Origin: Liolophura sinensis
Lineage: Eukaryota; Mollusca; Polyplacophora; Chitonida; Chitonidae
Assembly: GCF_032854445.1 (NCBI RefSeq)
Contig: NC_088295.1
Coordinates: forward strand, 37,127,385-37,191,384
Length of the DNA stretch: 64,000 nt
Direction of reading: 5' to 3'
Shown here: positions 14,143 through 24,868 of the stretch, piece after piece
Layout: each line of letters starts with the position of its first letter
How positions within the stretch are numbered: position 1 is the first letter of the stretch
Made by a program: the position numbers and the translations under genes
The notes under the pieces: generated by a model
Told to the model about the DNA's origin: nothing
The model's input: the letters and a program-made list of their open reading frames with translations, nothing else
The model's database searches: none

Positions 14143-14470
14143 GGTGTCGATAGCGCAGTTGGTAAAGCGTCTGCTTTGGGAGCAGTAGATCCAGGGTCAA
14201 TCCTGGGTTGAGTCACACCTAAGACTATAAAAGAGGAAGTTGTAACTTCCTCACTTGGCATTCAGCATGGAGGGGATAGAGCAACAATTCGTTGGCCCAT
14301 TGACCTGGTTGCCTTCGGTAAGACGTCTCAGTGAAGCAGCACTAGATAAAAGAGTGGTGGAAATTCATCCTGCAACAAGGAGGCACATTACATGCACTCT
14401 AAAAATTCCTTTGTCGTCATATGACTGAAAAATTGTTAAATATGACATTAAATCCCAAACACTCACTCAA
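14143..14470 (+). repeat. SINE family B, tRNA-Pro-like head
   Basis: The first about 77 bases fold like a tRNA: a 5' GGTGT can pair with a 3' ACACC, box A is TAGCGCAGTTGG (14151-14162), and box B-like GGTCAATCC is at 14195-14203. The anticodon loop TTTGGGA gives anticodon TGG (Pro). Then come a perfect hairpin GAGGAAGTTGTAACTTCCTC (14233-14252), a gccttcggtaagacgtctca block, a ggaggcacattacatgcact block, and a tail gacattaaatcccaaacactcactca. A second copy lies at 39082-39448. The element is a retroposon, not a functional tRNA gene. Confidence 0.9.
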
Positions 14471-15303
14471 TAGGCCTACATCCTTAACATGGCTTGAACA
14501 GTGCTTGTCTTTCCCACTGATGGTAATATGACACAGGGGTGCACATATGTACATACGAGAGCTTGATTAATTAACAACTACATCTAGACTACACCTGTAC
14601 CTGAGCACACCTGCGATCATCCCTGTCACATAAGCAATATGAAACATTAATGGATAGCAAGAAAACGATAGTCCGCCAGTTATGATGGCACGTCATATGT
14701 ACATGTGTATGCCAATGTGTATCTTGTCAAAATTCATCAACTCAGATCATATATAAAAGTCTATTAACCACATGTATCAGTGTACATGTTCAGTCCCAAA
14801 GCCGAGTCCCCAGGTGTTGCCGGCAGCCTTGATTGTAAGCAAGATCTAATATACTTTTACTCATGTTATACAACAGAAGAGACTCATGGAACCAAAAATC
14901 ACATGAAATAGCGAGGTGTCATACCTTTAAATACAGGAACATGTGTCGAGGAAGCTGCAGACATGGACATATTACTTGGCCACATTATACATTTGGATCC
15001 TCAGACTTCCTATTTATACTGGAACGATATTGAACTGAAAGCAAATAAAAAAATTGTTTTACAACTGATAATCAAGTTTGATTAGGAAATTAAAAGCATT
15101 ACTTAATCTGAAACTTTTTATGCTCTTCACCAAAAGATCTACACTGATATCACATGAGCTAAGATCCTGTCATTTTTACTTGCACACTTCCATATTTTAG
15201 CTTGCCTACATGCATCAAGTATGACACTTGATGACAAGTGTCTCCAAATCGATTAGGTGCCGAGTTGAATAGGGCCTATATATTAACTTACGTCTGAATT
15301 TAG
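14471..15303. other. Intergenic DNA, no gene seen
   Basis: AT-rich sequence between two SINEs. Nothing else recognised. Confidence 0.5.
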
Positions 15304-15547
15304 TTTATTTATTCGATTGGTGTTTTACCTCGTACTGAAGAATATTTCACTTTATACACAACAGCGCTCAGTATTGCGCTGGGAGAGTGGGGGAAACCAA
15401 CAATCTGCAGCTTGCTGGCAGACCTTCCCACATACAGCAGGAGAGAAAGCCATCATGGGCTGGACTCACAGCAACCACATTGGTGAGAAGCTCCTGGGTC
15501 ATTGCTGCGTGCTGGCACCCGAATCACCTTGGCCATGGGTGCCCCTT
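15304..15547 (-). repeat. SINE family A, minus orientation
   Basis: Starts with (TTTATT) and ggtgttttacctcgtactga, contains ttgctggcagaccttcccac and the gagagaaagccatcatgggc block, and ends near the tRNA-like head with the ggtgagaagctcctgggtca block. The head is diverged and box A is not intact, so this copy is probably inactive. Confidence 0.85.
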
Positions 15548-17057
15548 AAGTTTGAATTAAGGTTAAATTTATGTTGCATAAGGATGAGATTTGTATTCAT
15601 ATATTTTGTAGTTCACTGAGGTGAAGGTATAGTCCTATATATCTTTTGCATGATGGAACTGGGTGCTTTATTTTCATGTATACATCACTTAATGAAGTCT
15701 TCATTTTCCTGGATCATTAAGTGCGTGTAGCTTATATATGAATGAAAACCCTGACTGAATGAACGGGTTGAAAAAAATCAACTGTATTTCCTTGTGTATC
15801 TATAGGCTATAATAATGGGTGCCATTGTCTCTAGTAACAGTCACATTTTAAGAAACAAGGTTTTAGCACAGTGCACTAGCTATGTCGGACAACAGTCCCT
15901 CTGTTTGTTTTAATTTAATGAATAAATGAAGACAAAGAAAGGTAACATGTACCTAAAACCAATTTAATAAAGGTTGTGAACAATAGCCCACCCAAACATA
16001 CACACATGTACATGTATGACCATTTATACTTGCAGACTTTGGTCATTAATGGGTGTACAAATACAGGTATTCACCAAATTATGACAAGTGCACAAAATTA
16101 ATTTCAAAAAGTGGGGCAAGAAATTAAGAATGAATTACATGCTGAGCAGGAAAAATCTACATTTATATGAAACAAATTAATTAAGTTCACAGTTATTACT
16201 AAAATACCAGATCATGAATGATGAGAGTTCATTCAAGTAAAACTGGATTGCGTGCATTGGGAAAAAATATCCACCACAGAAGGCTTATTATTTACCTCGA
16301 CCTTTTTACACAAAATTATGATAGGGAAAATTGACTAGAACTACCAACACATCAGTTAAACTACCAATTAAATTAACTGGATGGTTAATAGGTCATTACT
16401 AATTACCACAAAACAACTGGACAGTGCAAATACAATCTCTACAAAAAGATGTAAAAGTTAAGCCATCTGCAGTGTATTGTGAACCCAGTTGTTCAAAAGT
16501 ATATTAGCTAATGCTGGTATTCAGTTATATTTGGTATTTAAAACTTTACACAATCTCTGCAGCCAATGCAGGTGTCCAAAGTCAGAGTATAACAGCAGCA
16601 GATTTAGTTCATATTTAAAATACTGTTACACAATTATTTTCGGTTTATGTACAAACCCGAAGACTTGGCTTAAACTTACATGTGCTATTAAGTCTTAAAA
16701 TAGTTGTGGACAACCAGGCTCAAGTCTCTAAAGTCAAGGATATATCCTGCCATGGTTATGTAATCTTAATTGAATTAATTTATTCACGAGGGTTAGTAAA
16801 AAAAGAGATAACCTTGATCCAAATGCTTTCTGTTTTAACATGGCAATAGCATTGCTTGTTTTAACAAGGCAATAGCATTGCTTAAATAAGAAAACTAAAC
16901 AATAATTATCAACTCTGATTTTGAACAATTTAGTACAAAAAAATAGAAAACAAATTGTTTCAAATATTCAAAACCGAAGAAATGAATTACTAATTTCAAA
17001 GTGCTTATACAGTATTATATGTACTAGTCATTTAACATGTTTCAATTAAACATAGTA
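15548..17057. other. Intergenic DNA, no gene seen
   Basis: AT-rich, with no coding or RNA feature recognised. A short direct duplication with unit ggcaatagcattgctt lies just beyond this stretch, at about 16842-16881. Confidence 0.4.
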
Positions 17058-17150
17058 GTTTCCTCCCACCATAACGCTGGCCAGCGTCAAATAAGTGATG
17101 TTTTCTTGAGTACAGCATAAAGCACCAATCAAATGAATAGATAAATTAAA
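17058..17150 (+). repeat. SINE family A 3' fragment
   Basis: gtttcctcccaccataacgc, then tggccagcgtcaaataagtg, then ttcttgagtacagcataaag and an A-rich tail match the 3' third of family A in + orientation. Confidence 0.75.
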
Positions 17151-20100
17151 TATAATGCAAACTTTTAACTTTTTCAATAATGTTAGAATATGAGAAATAG
17201 TACTACTTTATATCAGCAGTAAAATTAAAGAAAGAAATATCTTTTATTTGTTAGAGACATTCAGGCCTACACATTTGCTGATGTAACGCAAAACACATAC
17301 AGCTATTGTACGGTAAGTGAAACACTATTAGCACTCGATGAGTGGTAGAGCTTCATTAATTATGCTGATGTGACGAAAGAGCTATCGTTCAAAAACAAGC
17401 ACGCACAAGATAATCTTTGTGCACCTTGTCCAAGATCCGAGTCATGAGAGGGCATGTAATGGGGGACTTAGCGACCTCAACACAGGTGGCGCTTTGTGCC
17501 GCTAACACTCCTAACTAAACCAAGGCATTGTGAAACTTGCTTAAGGTATAGATGTAGGTCAGTTTGGCTGTGTAGTACAGGAGCTTTCACAGCTGACAAA
17601 GCGAATTGTAGGCTGCTTTACAGCACATCTTGAGCATCTGCTGAAGCATTTACATTGAAACAGTAACACTTGATCTGCAACTTTTTTGACTGATGCAACT
17701 TTATAAATGATTAAAATTATTCTTGTATGTTTGAACATCTTCATCCACTGTTCAGTTTTCAAGACATGCATTATTATTTATAGGGTAAAAACATATCGGG
17801 CACATTTCCTAGTTTAACAATACTTCAGAAGCTGTAAGTGGAATTCCATGTATTAATTACTAAAGTAAAAGTAATATCAAAATCATATGATATAAAACTC
17901 TACACCGGAACAGTTTGGAGAACACATGCAAATTGATAAAAAATATTAAAGATCTCAACAGGTTTTGAACTCAGTCTAAAATACATTAGAATATGTTGCC
18001 CTGCATTTATAGAATCCTGCAAATATTTTATAAACCCCTGTAAATCTGAGACCAAGTTGTTGCTATCAGGTATATGAAAACACTGAACTGTAATGAACAA
18101 TAAACAATGTGATCAGTTGCTACCAATGGGTGCATGAAACTTGTATGTCTTAATTAATGCTAAGATCCCAAGCAAACACAAAAATAATTGACACAGGCCA
18201 GGCCTGTACATCAGTTACAAGCTTCAAAGCTTAACATTCATGACTCACTTGAATTCTGAAAGAAAATCTGTCTGAAAAGTTGAAGTGCCCAAGAGGGAAT
18301 GAGGACACGAAAAGCTTGATATGTCTGAGTATTTACATGTATACATTAAAGTACATGTAAACTTACCTGCCTTTGTCTCCTGAGCCTACACATACTAAAA
18401 AAAAAACTTGACTGATAGTGAATTTATGTGAGGCAATGTTTATCTTCTATTAACAACTTTTGCAAACTATACACTTATCTTTACAAAAACACTAAATAAG
18501 TACAGCATGCAGCTTATTCTTTTGTGGGTCTGCTGTTTAGTAAAAAAGCAAAATAACAAAAGTCACAAAAACCTTCAAGGTTTGACTGTTTTTTTCAACT
18601 TGTATTAATGGAAAATCAAGTGAAACGAGGCTTAATGAATTGATAATTACAGATTTAAGATAATAAACTACCTCAGGCCCAACAGCGAACATGCAAAATA
18701 ACTCAATCAGAAGACATCTTTTTGAATGATTTATACAATCATCGCTTATCACCTGAAGCAACAATTCATCACTTGACATTCTGTTGGGGAATACAAACAA
18801 CAGCTGTAAGACAAACAATGTTCCACTGTGGACAAACGCTGGAAAAATTTGTGTGTAAAAGTCGGAGTAATATACTTATTTATTTGATTATGTTTTACTC
18901 TTCACTTATTTTTCATCACGGAGGGAGGAAAACACATGTATAAAAGAAAGCAGAACATACATAAAAAATCTGACATTAAATTTGTTCATACCTGCAGTGA
19001 CCATTATTCCAAACATAAAAACATAAAAGTTGCCGCATCTTTTCCTTATATTACTTCACATACTGCACAACATCAGCATTCCTTAACTGGTTGATTGTTC
19101 AACAAATGTCAACATCTGAAGTAAGAGATCTGTAAATCATAGGCACCTTTCATGATACGACATTATGAACTTTGCGACTTGATGTCTCTTTAGGTCACAG
19201 TAGGTCAATCTGCTAATTTAATGAACCTGGGATGGTTCAAGACTATTTAAACATAACTGGATTATTCTAGACTTGTTAATTAAGAGCTTTGATGCATTTA
19301 TATTGCAGAACTAATGATATTCTGTCAGTAATTTTATCTACAATACAAACACTGCTGCGTTGAATGATAGGATGCAAGCAGCCCTACCTTGCCATACATG
19401 TAAAGTAGGTACATCATTTTGAAAGGCACGTCTTTATGTTGTTCTAAGGACGTAAGCTGAAAACTATGCATTAGTACGTGTGTGCATGTGTATCAGAGTC
19501 AAAGTATCAGTCACTCTACTAGATATGTACATCTAGATAAGAAAAGCATGAACAAGTTTGATGGAGTTAGGATTATTATTCAAAGCTGGTCACCTGCCAA
19601 TTCTGACAGCTTGAATGAGGGTGATTGAGTTAGAAACACAACACCTGAGCCATGATGGAACATAAAGCTGTTCTACACCTTAGCCCATCACCTACACTCA
19701 CATTTGTTTAGTCAAATCAACATCTGTAGGCACAAGCACCTGCGTATTATTAAGATTACCAGTCTGGGTTCATAAATACAAAATGTCTGTATGTATGTAC
19801 AAATGTATGCATTGTAACTGAACATGTAAAGCCTACAATCTAGGTGAGCAAATAAATTAAAGATCTGTCATGCTGGACAATTATGACACACTTAGCACGT
19901 GTGTACATGGTGGAGGAAAAGAATATAGGTATGAATTGAAAGCTTGGCAAATAGCCCACTTTCCTATGACCTTGTCAAAAAAAGCTAATAGCTCTGTCAT
20001 AGGTAAACCTGACTTGCCCTATTAACACTACAAGATAAATTCGAAAGAGTGTTGATTACAAATTACTGTGACACCTGATCAAGCATGTGAAGTGAAAACT

Positions 20101-20489
20101 ACCAAGCAGAGTAAATGTACAAGGGGGTGACACAAGAATAAGCCAAAACACAAAAACATTCTGATACTGGATATTTGCAGTACATGTGTGAAAATTTCCA
20201 TCGAAAGTAAAAACTGAAATCATAGAAACTATTCTGACATCTGACAGCAACTCTGCCAGAAATCTTGCAGTTGCATTCAACACAATTTCAAGTGATTTAC
20301 AATGAAACACAATATGCAAATATTTCAGTACCCTTCTACGATGAAAACAACTGAGTATTTTTTTCAGTTCATCAAGCATGCTAATGTTTAAAGTCATGTC
20401 ACTCAATTCTCCTCACAAAATGCAGAATTTTCTACTTGGCACACAAGTACCAGCACATGCAAATTTAAAAAGTACTGCACATTTTAACA
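17151..20489. other. Intergenic DNA, no gene seen
   Basis: No gene supported. The longest open frame (20056-20406, minus strand) has no recognisable domain and no splice context, and looks like chance. Confidence 0.5.
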
Positions 20490-20500
20490 GCAATTAAATA

Positions 20501-20739
20501 TTTATTTATTTATTTACCTGAATGGTGTATTATGCTGCACTCAAGAATATTTCACTTATACAATGGTATTATGGTGGGAGGAAAGGGGAGCCCAGGGGAA
20601 ACCCATGATCATCCACTGGTTGCTAGCAGACCTTCCCATGTACAGCCGGAGAGGAAGACAGCAAGAGCTGGGCTTGAACTCACGAGACCGCATTGGTGGG
20701 AGGCTCCTGGGTCGTGCTGTGCTAACCCCCTCGGCCACC
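20501..20739 (-). repeat. SINE family A, minus orientation, with TSD
   Basis: Contains gcactcaagaatatttcact, attatggtgggaggaaa, agaccttcccatgtacagcc, gggcttgaactcac and the ggaggctcctgggtcgtgct head. The flanks gcaattaaata (20490-20500) and gcaaataaata (20740-20750) form an 11-base target-site duplication with one difference. Confidence 0.85.
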
Positions 20740-20750
20740 GCAAATAAATA

Positions 20751-21559
20751 ATCAGAAACTGCTAAAAGCTTTAAGCTAACGAAAGGATGTTAAATGACTA
20801 GATGTTAAATGAAGCCTAAAGATATCAAAGACTACCTAACTAGCTTGCCTTTTTGTTAAAGGATGTGAAACACAAGGTTGCTGTCCAGTTTATTTTGTCA
20901 TTTCCATTACTGAAGTAATTCATGTTTTTTCTCTGTTTTGTTTGTCAGATCAGAGAGCAGATCAGCAGAATAAAATCAGAAATGATTTAGGCGTCAGAAA
21001 TGATTTAGGCGTCATAAATGGTTTCTTTCAGTTATTGATCCTTCACTTGTTGAGCTTTTGGCAAATAATTTGTTAAAAAATAATAGTTGTGTCAAGAAAT
21101 AAATTCTCATTTTACTATCAAACATAAATTTCGGGGGGAAAATATTCCCACGTTGCTTTAAATTATAATTACGCTTCGTGTCAACGACATGTTAGTGATG
21201 AAAACTGGCCCCTGAGTAAGTTCAAATGCTGGACAAAACAACTGTTCAAATAAGTCTCGACTTTCGATTTTTTATCAATAGAACTTCTTTTTTACTGTCA
21301 CATACCAGTCAAGGTGACTGTTGCAAATGATTCGCTGTATTTAACTCAGCTACTTCCCTTGGTTAACGCACATCGTGTGTGCATGCCACACAACCTTATT
21401 TTGGTTCTCAGCAGCATTTCGAAATCTACCAAAACTCACGTGTGTTGAGCTTTCAGCCAATAAAAAAATGGAATACAAATTGACCTCTGTCACTGAGCTA
21501 AAATTCAACCAGTCAAGTTGAAGATGACAAATTGTTTTGGACAGACGTCTCGCGCTAGA
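20751..21559. other. Upstream flank of the phosphodiesterase gene
   Basis: AT-rich flank becoming less AT-rich to the right. It contains a short direct duplication with unit gaaatgatttaggcgtca at about 20980-21016. No coding feature was recognised. Confidence 0.5.
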
Positions 21560-22196
21560 CGACAACGAAATGGAAATCTTGGATTAGTGGTTTAAGTGCT
21601 TCGTCTCTCTCCCGTTGAGAGTGTGTCTTTATTTAACGAATCGTTTTGTCTCTATTAGCTTTCAGTGAAACAACAGCGGGCGTGCGATCATTCGGACTTT
21701 TACCTGTTGAAGTGTCACGCGGGCTAGGCTTTTATTTTGCAAACTTCTAACCACAAAACTGTAAACACGCTGTAGGCGGCCCACCAGCATAGGAATCGTG
21801 GGGTGAGCTTGTTATGGTTGGCTAGCCACGCGAACGATTTGTTATTTACCCTCTTGTCGACCGCAAGCCCGGTAAAGCCCCTGTATATGTGATGTCAATC
21901 AAATCGGAAAACCCCGCCTGTTACGCGATGCCAAACAGTACAGGCTCTTGGTCGCTGAACGTTTGTAGCCAGTCGTAGTAAAGCGTATTCAACTACTACG
22001 ACCGCCGAACAAATATTTGCTCTGTTTACAAGAGAGGATCGATTGAAAAACGACGAAACGTGCTTCATTACTGATTCATGTCTAGACCTCGGCGTAGCAG
22101 ATACAACTGCCTTCAGTCGACAAACTGGCTTCGAGCGGCCAACTATCAAATTCGGTGCGACGGGAAAGCCGTCGGACGAAGCGGTGGAAAGTAAGT
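21560..22196 (+). promoter_or_regulatory. Probable promoter and 5' UTR zone
   Basis: This stretch is visibly richer in G+C and CG dinucleotides than the DNA on either side and runs straight into the first coding exon. No clear TATA box is present, which would fit a CpG-type promoter. The transcription start cannot be placed from sequence alone. The reading frame of exon 1 is closed upstream by a TAG at 22095-22097, so this part is untranslated in the main frame. Confidence 0.55.
22078..22194 (+). other. Upstream ORF of 38 codons before the PDE start
   Basis: An ATG at 22078 opens a 38-codon frame, different from the main frame, that ends with TAA at 22192-22194. This is only two bases before the main ATG at 22197. 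If transcribed, it would be the last upstream ORF a scanning ribosome meets and could limit main-frame initiation. The peptide is basic (begins MSRPRRSRYN) and resembles nothing I know. A GTAAGT donor-like sequence starts at 22191 and overlaps the stop. Confidence 0.5.
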
Positions 22197-22892
22197 ATGT
22201 CGGAGGAGAAAGAGAGCGATTTGTCGCCGGAGCAGAGAGAGGAGTATGACAGCATGGAAAAATGGATGGACGAGCATCCAGAATTCGTTCACGATTACTT
22301 CGCGAGAAAGGCTAAAAGGAGCATGGTAGATGGCTGGTTGATAGCCCATGCTATAGGACTGACCCACAGTCACTCAGATACTAACTCCAGTGGGTCCAAT
22401 TCCAAGCCTGGGTCAGGGGCTAATACACCTGTCAGAAAGATATCAGCGCAAGAGTTCGAGAAAGGAGGCATTCTTAAACCCATGGTTTCTAATGTTGATG
22501 GAAATTTGACATTTCTGGGTCCGTCAAACTTATCCTCCCAAGTAAAAACAAACAGAAAATCCAGAAGTGAACTCAAGGCATTAGATGAGAGAGAACTGAT
22601 GTATGAACTTGTGATTGACATTTGCAATGATCTGGACGTGACAAGCTTGTGTCATAAAATTTTGTTAAATGTATGTATACTGGTTAATGCTGACCGCTGC
22701 TCTCTGTTCCTGGTGCAGGGGAAAGGCACGGAGGAAAAGCACCTGGTCAGTAAACTGTTTGACATACATAGTGAGTCGACTTTTGAGGAAACGGTGAAAA
22801 ATACACAAGAAATTCGCATTCCATGGGGCACAGGGATTATAGGCTATGTTGCCAAGACTGGGGAAGGAGTGAACATACCAGACGCCTATGAA
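22197..22892 (+). CDS. PDE11A: PDE5/PDE11-family cyclic nucleotide phosphodiesterase, exon 1
   Basis: Encodes residues 1-232 of a GAF-domain cyclic-nucleotide phosphodiesterase. Family members hydrolyse cGMP (PDE5) or cGMP and cAMP (PDE11) in the cytosol. Residues 19-50 (SMEKWMDEHPEF...YFARKAKRSMV) form the N-terminal helical segment of the family. TPVRKIS at 78-83 matches the kinase-site motif of vertebrate PDE5, with Ser83 as the predicted phospho-acceptor. GAF-A begins about residue 137 and contains LCHKIL, NADRCSLFLV (164-173), LVSKLFD and PWGTGIIGYV (209-218), then VNIPDAYE. Compared from memory, GAF-A looks nearer PDE11 and the N-terminal linker nearer PDE5. The start is ATG 22197: -3 is A, and the first in-frame stop upstream is at 22095. 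The exon ends GAA|GTAAGT at 22892/22893, phase 0. Confidence 0.9.
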
Positions 22893-24067
22893 GTAAGTGA
22901 CTGCTGAGTTAGATAAATTGTTTATGACACCTCACATCCAATTGCAGGAAAAAGTTAATCAGGCTGTAAATGAAAACCAGCTGGTGATAATGTATGTGTA
23001 TATAGGTGGTATAATACATTATGATCTGCCTTATTCTGAGACTGTCAAGAGCTCGGTGTTTTGCAGATTCATTTAAGCTCATTTTAATCTAAACAATTAA
23101 TAAAAAAAGGAGAATTGCAGAAGATGTATATGACACTGGCTGGAGGGTTAACAACTTCCTGAAATATGTCTAACTCCTGATGTTGCAGTGAGGCATAATA
23201 TTTATGTCCTATACTTTTTTCTGCAAGTATAAACTAATGTAGAAAAATTAAAGATGGATCCAGATTCCTTCATTCTAGTTTAGATGCATGTAAATGTACT
23301 TATGCAAATAGGTGAATATATATGCATGACGTTCATGTATACCAGAGGGTATGTAACTTTTCTGTGCCCAAAGTTCAGTTGTTTTGTATACATTACTGTA
23401 AATAGACAACATCAAATACATAAGAAGTTTTGCAGGGTATCGGGCTACATACAGTTCAGTTTGACAGACATATCTGTTGACAGTTTATATGAGAGTATCG
23501 AAAATGAATCGAAAGCCCATCCCCCCCAAAAAAAAAACATATATATATTTACTTGGTGTAAAGTTTTGGGTTGAACTGAAGGAAACCGAAATGAGCCTGT
23601 GCATAAATTACTAGATGCACCTTACCTGGTATATGTACATATATGTGTAACAAACTTCAGACTGTCACTGAAGGTGTATAAAGCAGGACTGGATTCAAAC
23701 AGCTGATTCCAGTGTCCAAGGGATTGTTGTCTGGCGTAATGATGCACTTGAGACAATTTGGTCGATAGTAAGGCCCTCAGGTGTAGAAAGTCATTTTGCA
23801 AGGATTATATGAACTAAAACAATGTGATCAGGTAAATAAATAGAATAAAGGGTGACGTACATATTTTTGATTGAGTAAAATAGTTGTAGATATGTTTTCT
23901 ACCTGGTTTTGGAAGGCCTTTATGACATTAAACATTTGACAGTGCTCATGTGGCCAATTTCGTAGTCTAACTTTTGTTGTTAGACCACTTGCCTTCCACC
24001 ATTATGGTGTGCAGTGCATATATCAGTACAGCACATAAATTTGTCAGTAACTTTCCAAAGGTCTGAG

Positions 24068-24130
24068 GTTTATGCTGGTTTCCTCCTCCTATAATACAGA
24101 CTGCCATCATATGATAAAAAAAATTCTAAA
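24068..24130 (+). repeat. Possible SINE family A fragment
   Basis: tatgctggtttcctcctcct, then ataatacagactgccatcat and an aaattct end resemble the family A 3' block (gtttcctcccaccataatgc). Short and diverged. Confidence 0.4.
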
Positions 24131-24509
24131 CAAATAGTAGATTTTGGTGTACTTTTTAAGTTCCTAAAATTTGTACTATGCACATTGTACATGTATACAT
24201 TTGTATTGGTGTTGCAAAGAAAAAAAAATGTCTGTCATAGCTCATTGATAATGCTTCTAACATGCTTTCATTGTGTGTAAATGAATTACATCAAACTTAA
24301 TTCAGAGGGAAGTGTATGTAACGTCGCTTTTTTCTCCCACCTGTGTTATTAATTACGTTGTAAATGTAGCAGATCTAGTGTATTCATGAATATGTTTGCT
24401 TGTATCAGTGGTGCAGAGTAGTTGATTTATGCAAGTATTTGCTCTGTAGATTAAGAATTACACATGTTAATCATGCATAAGCCTCGTCTGCAGCATACTA
24501 ATGAGGCAA

Positions 24510-24553
24510 TTACCTGTAACTCGTTAGTTGGGCCTGTATTGAGTTACAGGTAA
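24510..24553. repeat. Perfect 13-bp inverted repeat
   Basis: The arm at 24510-24522 (ttacctgtaactc) is the exact reverse complement of the arm at 24541-24553 (gagttacaggtaa), with an 18-base loop. It could be a hairpin in DNA or RNA, or the ends of a very small element. No uridine tract or gene end suggests a terminator. Confidence 0.75.
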
Positions 24554-24819
24554 GTGTCGAGTCTGGAAGCCTCGAGGAAATATATTATATTCAGGTAACT
24601 TATACAAACATGTATGTATACACATAGGAATGTACTTGTATATCTTAGACATGCCAGATGACAATAAATTGCAAGTTAGTTTGCATAAGACGCTGACAGT
24701 AACTCAATAACTCAATTTGCATTATGTAATTGCTTAAATTTTTATTTCTTTAGTTTCAAATTGAGGCAATATAGAATACACAGCACATTCAATAAAGAAT
24801 GTGCTGTACCTTAAGACTT

Positions 24820-24868
24820 AATGTTGTTGTTTAGTACAACGTTAAACTCAAAGCATTCATTCATTCAG
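24820..24868 (+). repeat. SINE family B tail fragment
   Basis: tagtacaacgttaaactcaa followed by agcattcattcattca matches the 3' tail of family B (tacgacgttaaaccccaagc then actcactcactc), with a different tetranucleotide repeat. Confidence 0.6.

Noticed and set aside
14143-14219. Functional tRNA-Pro gene
   Set aside because: The tRNA-like fold is joined to a SINE body and tail shared with 39082-39448, so it is a retroposon head with an imperfect acceptor stem.
20056-20406. 116-residue minus-strand open frame
   Set aside because: No recognisable domain or gene structure around it, and composition typical of AT-rich non-coding DNA.
22155-22196. Extension of the PDE frame upstream to 22155
   Set aside because: The codon at 22155 is GTG, not ATG. 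No in-frame ATG lies between the TAG at 22095 and the ATG at 22197.
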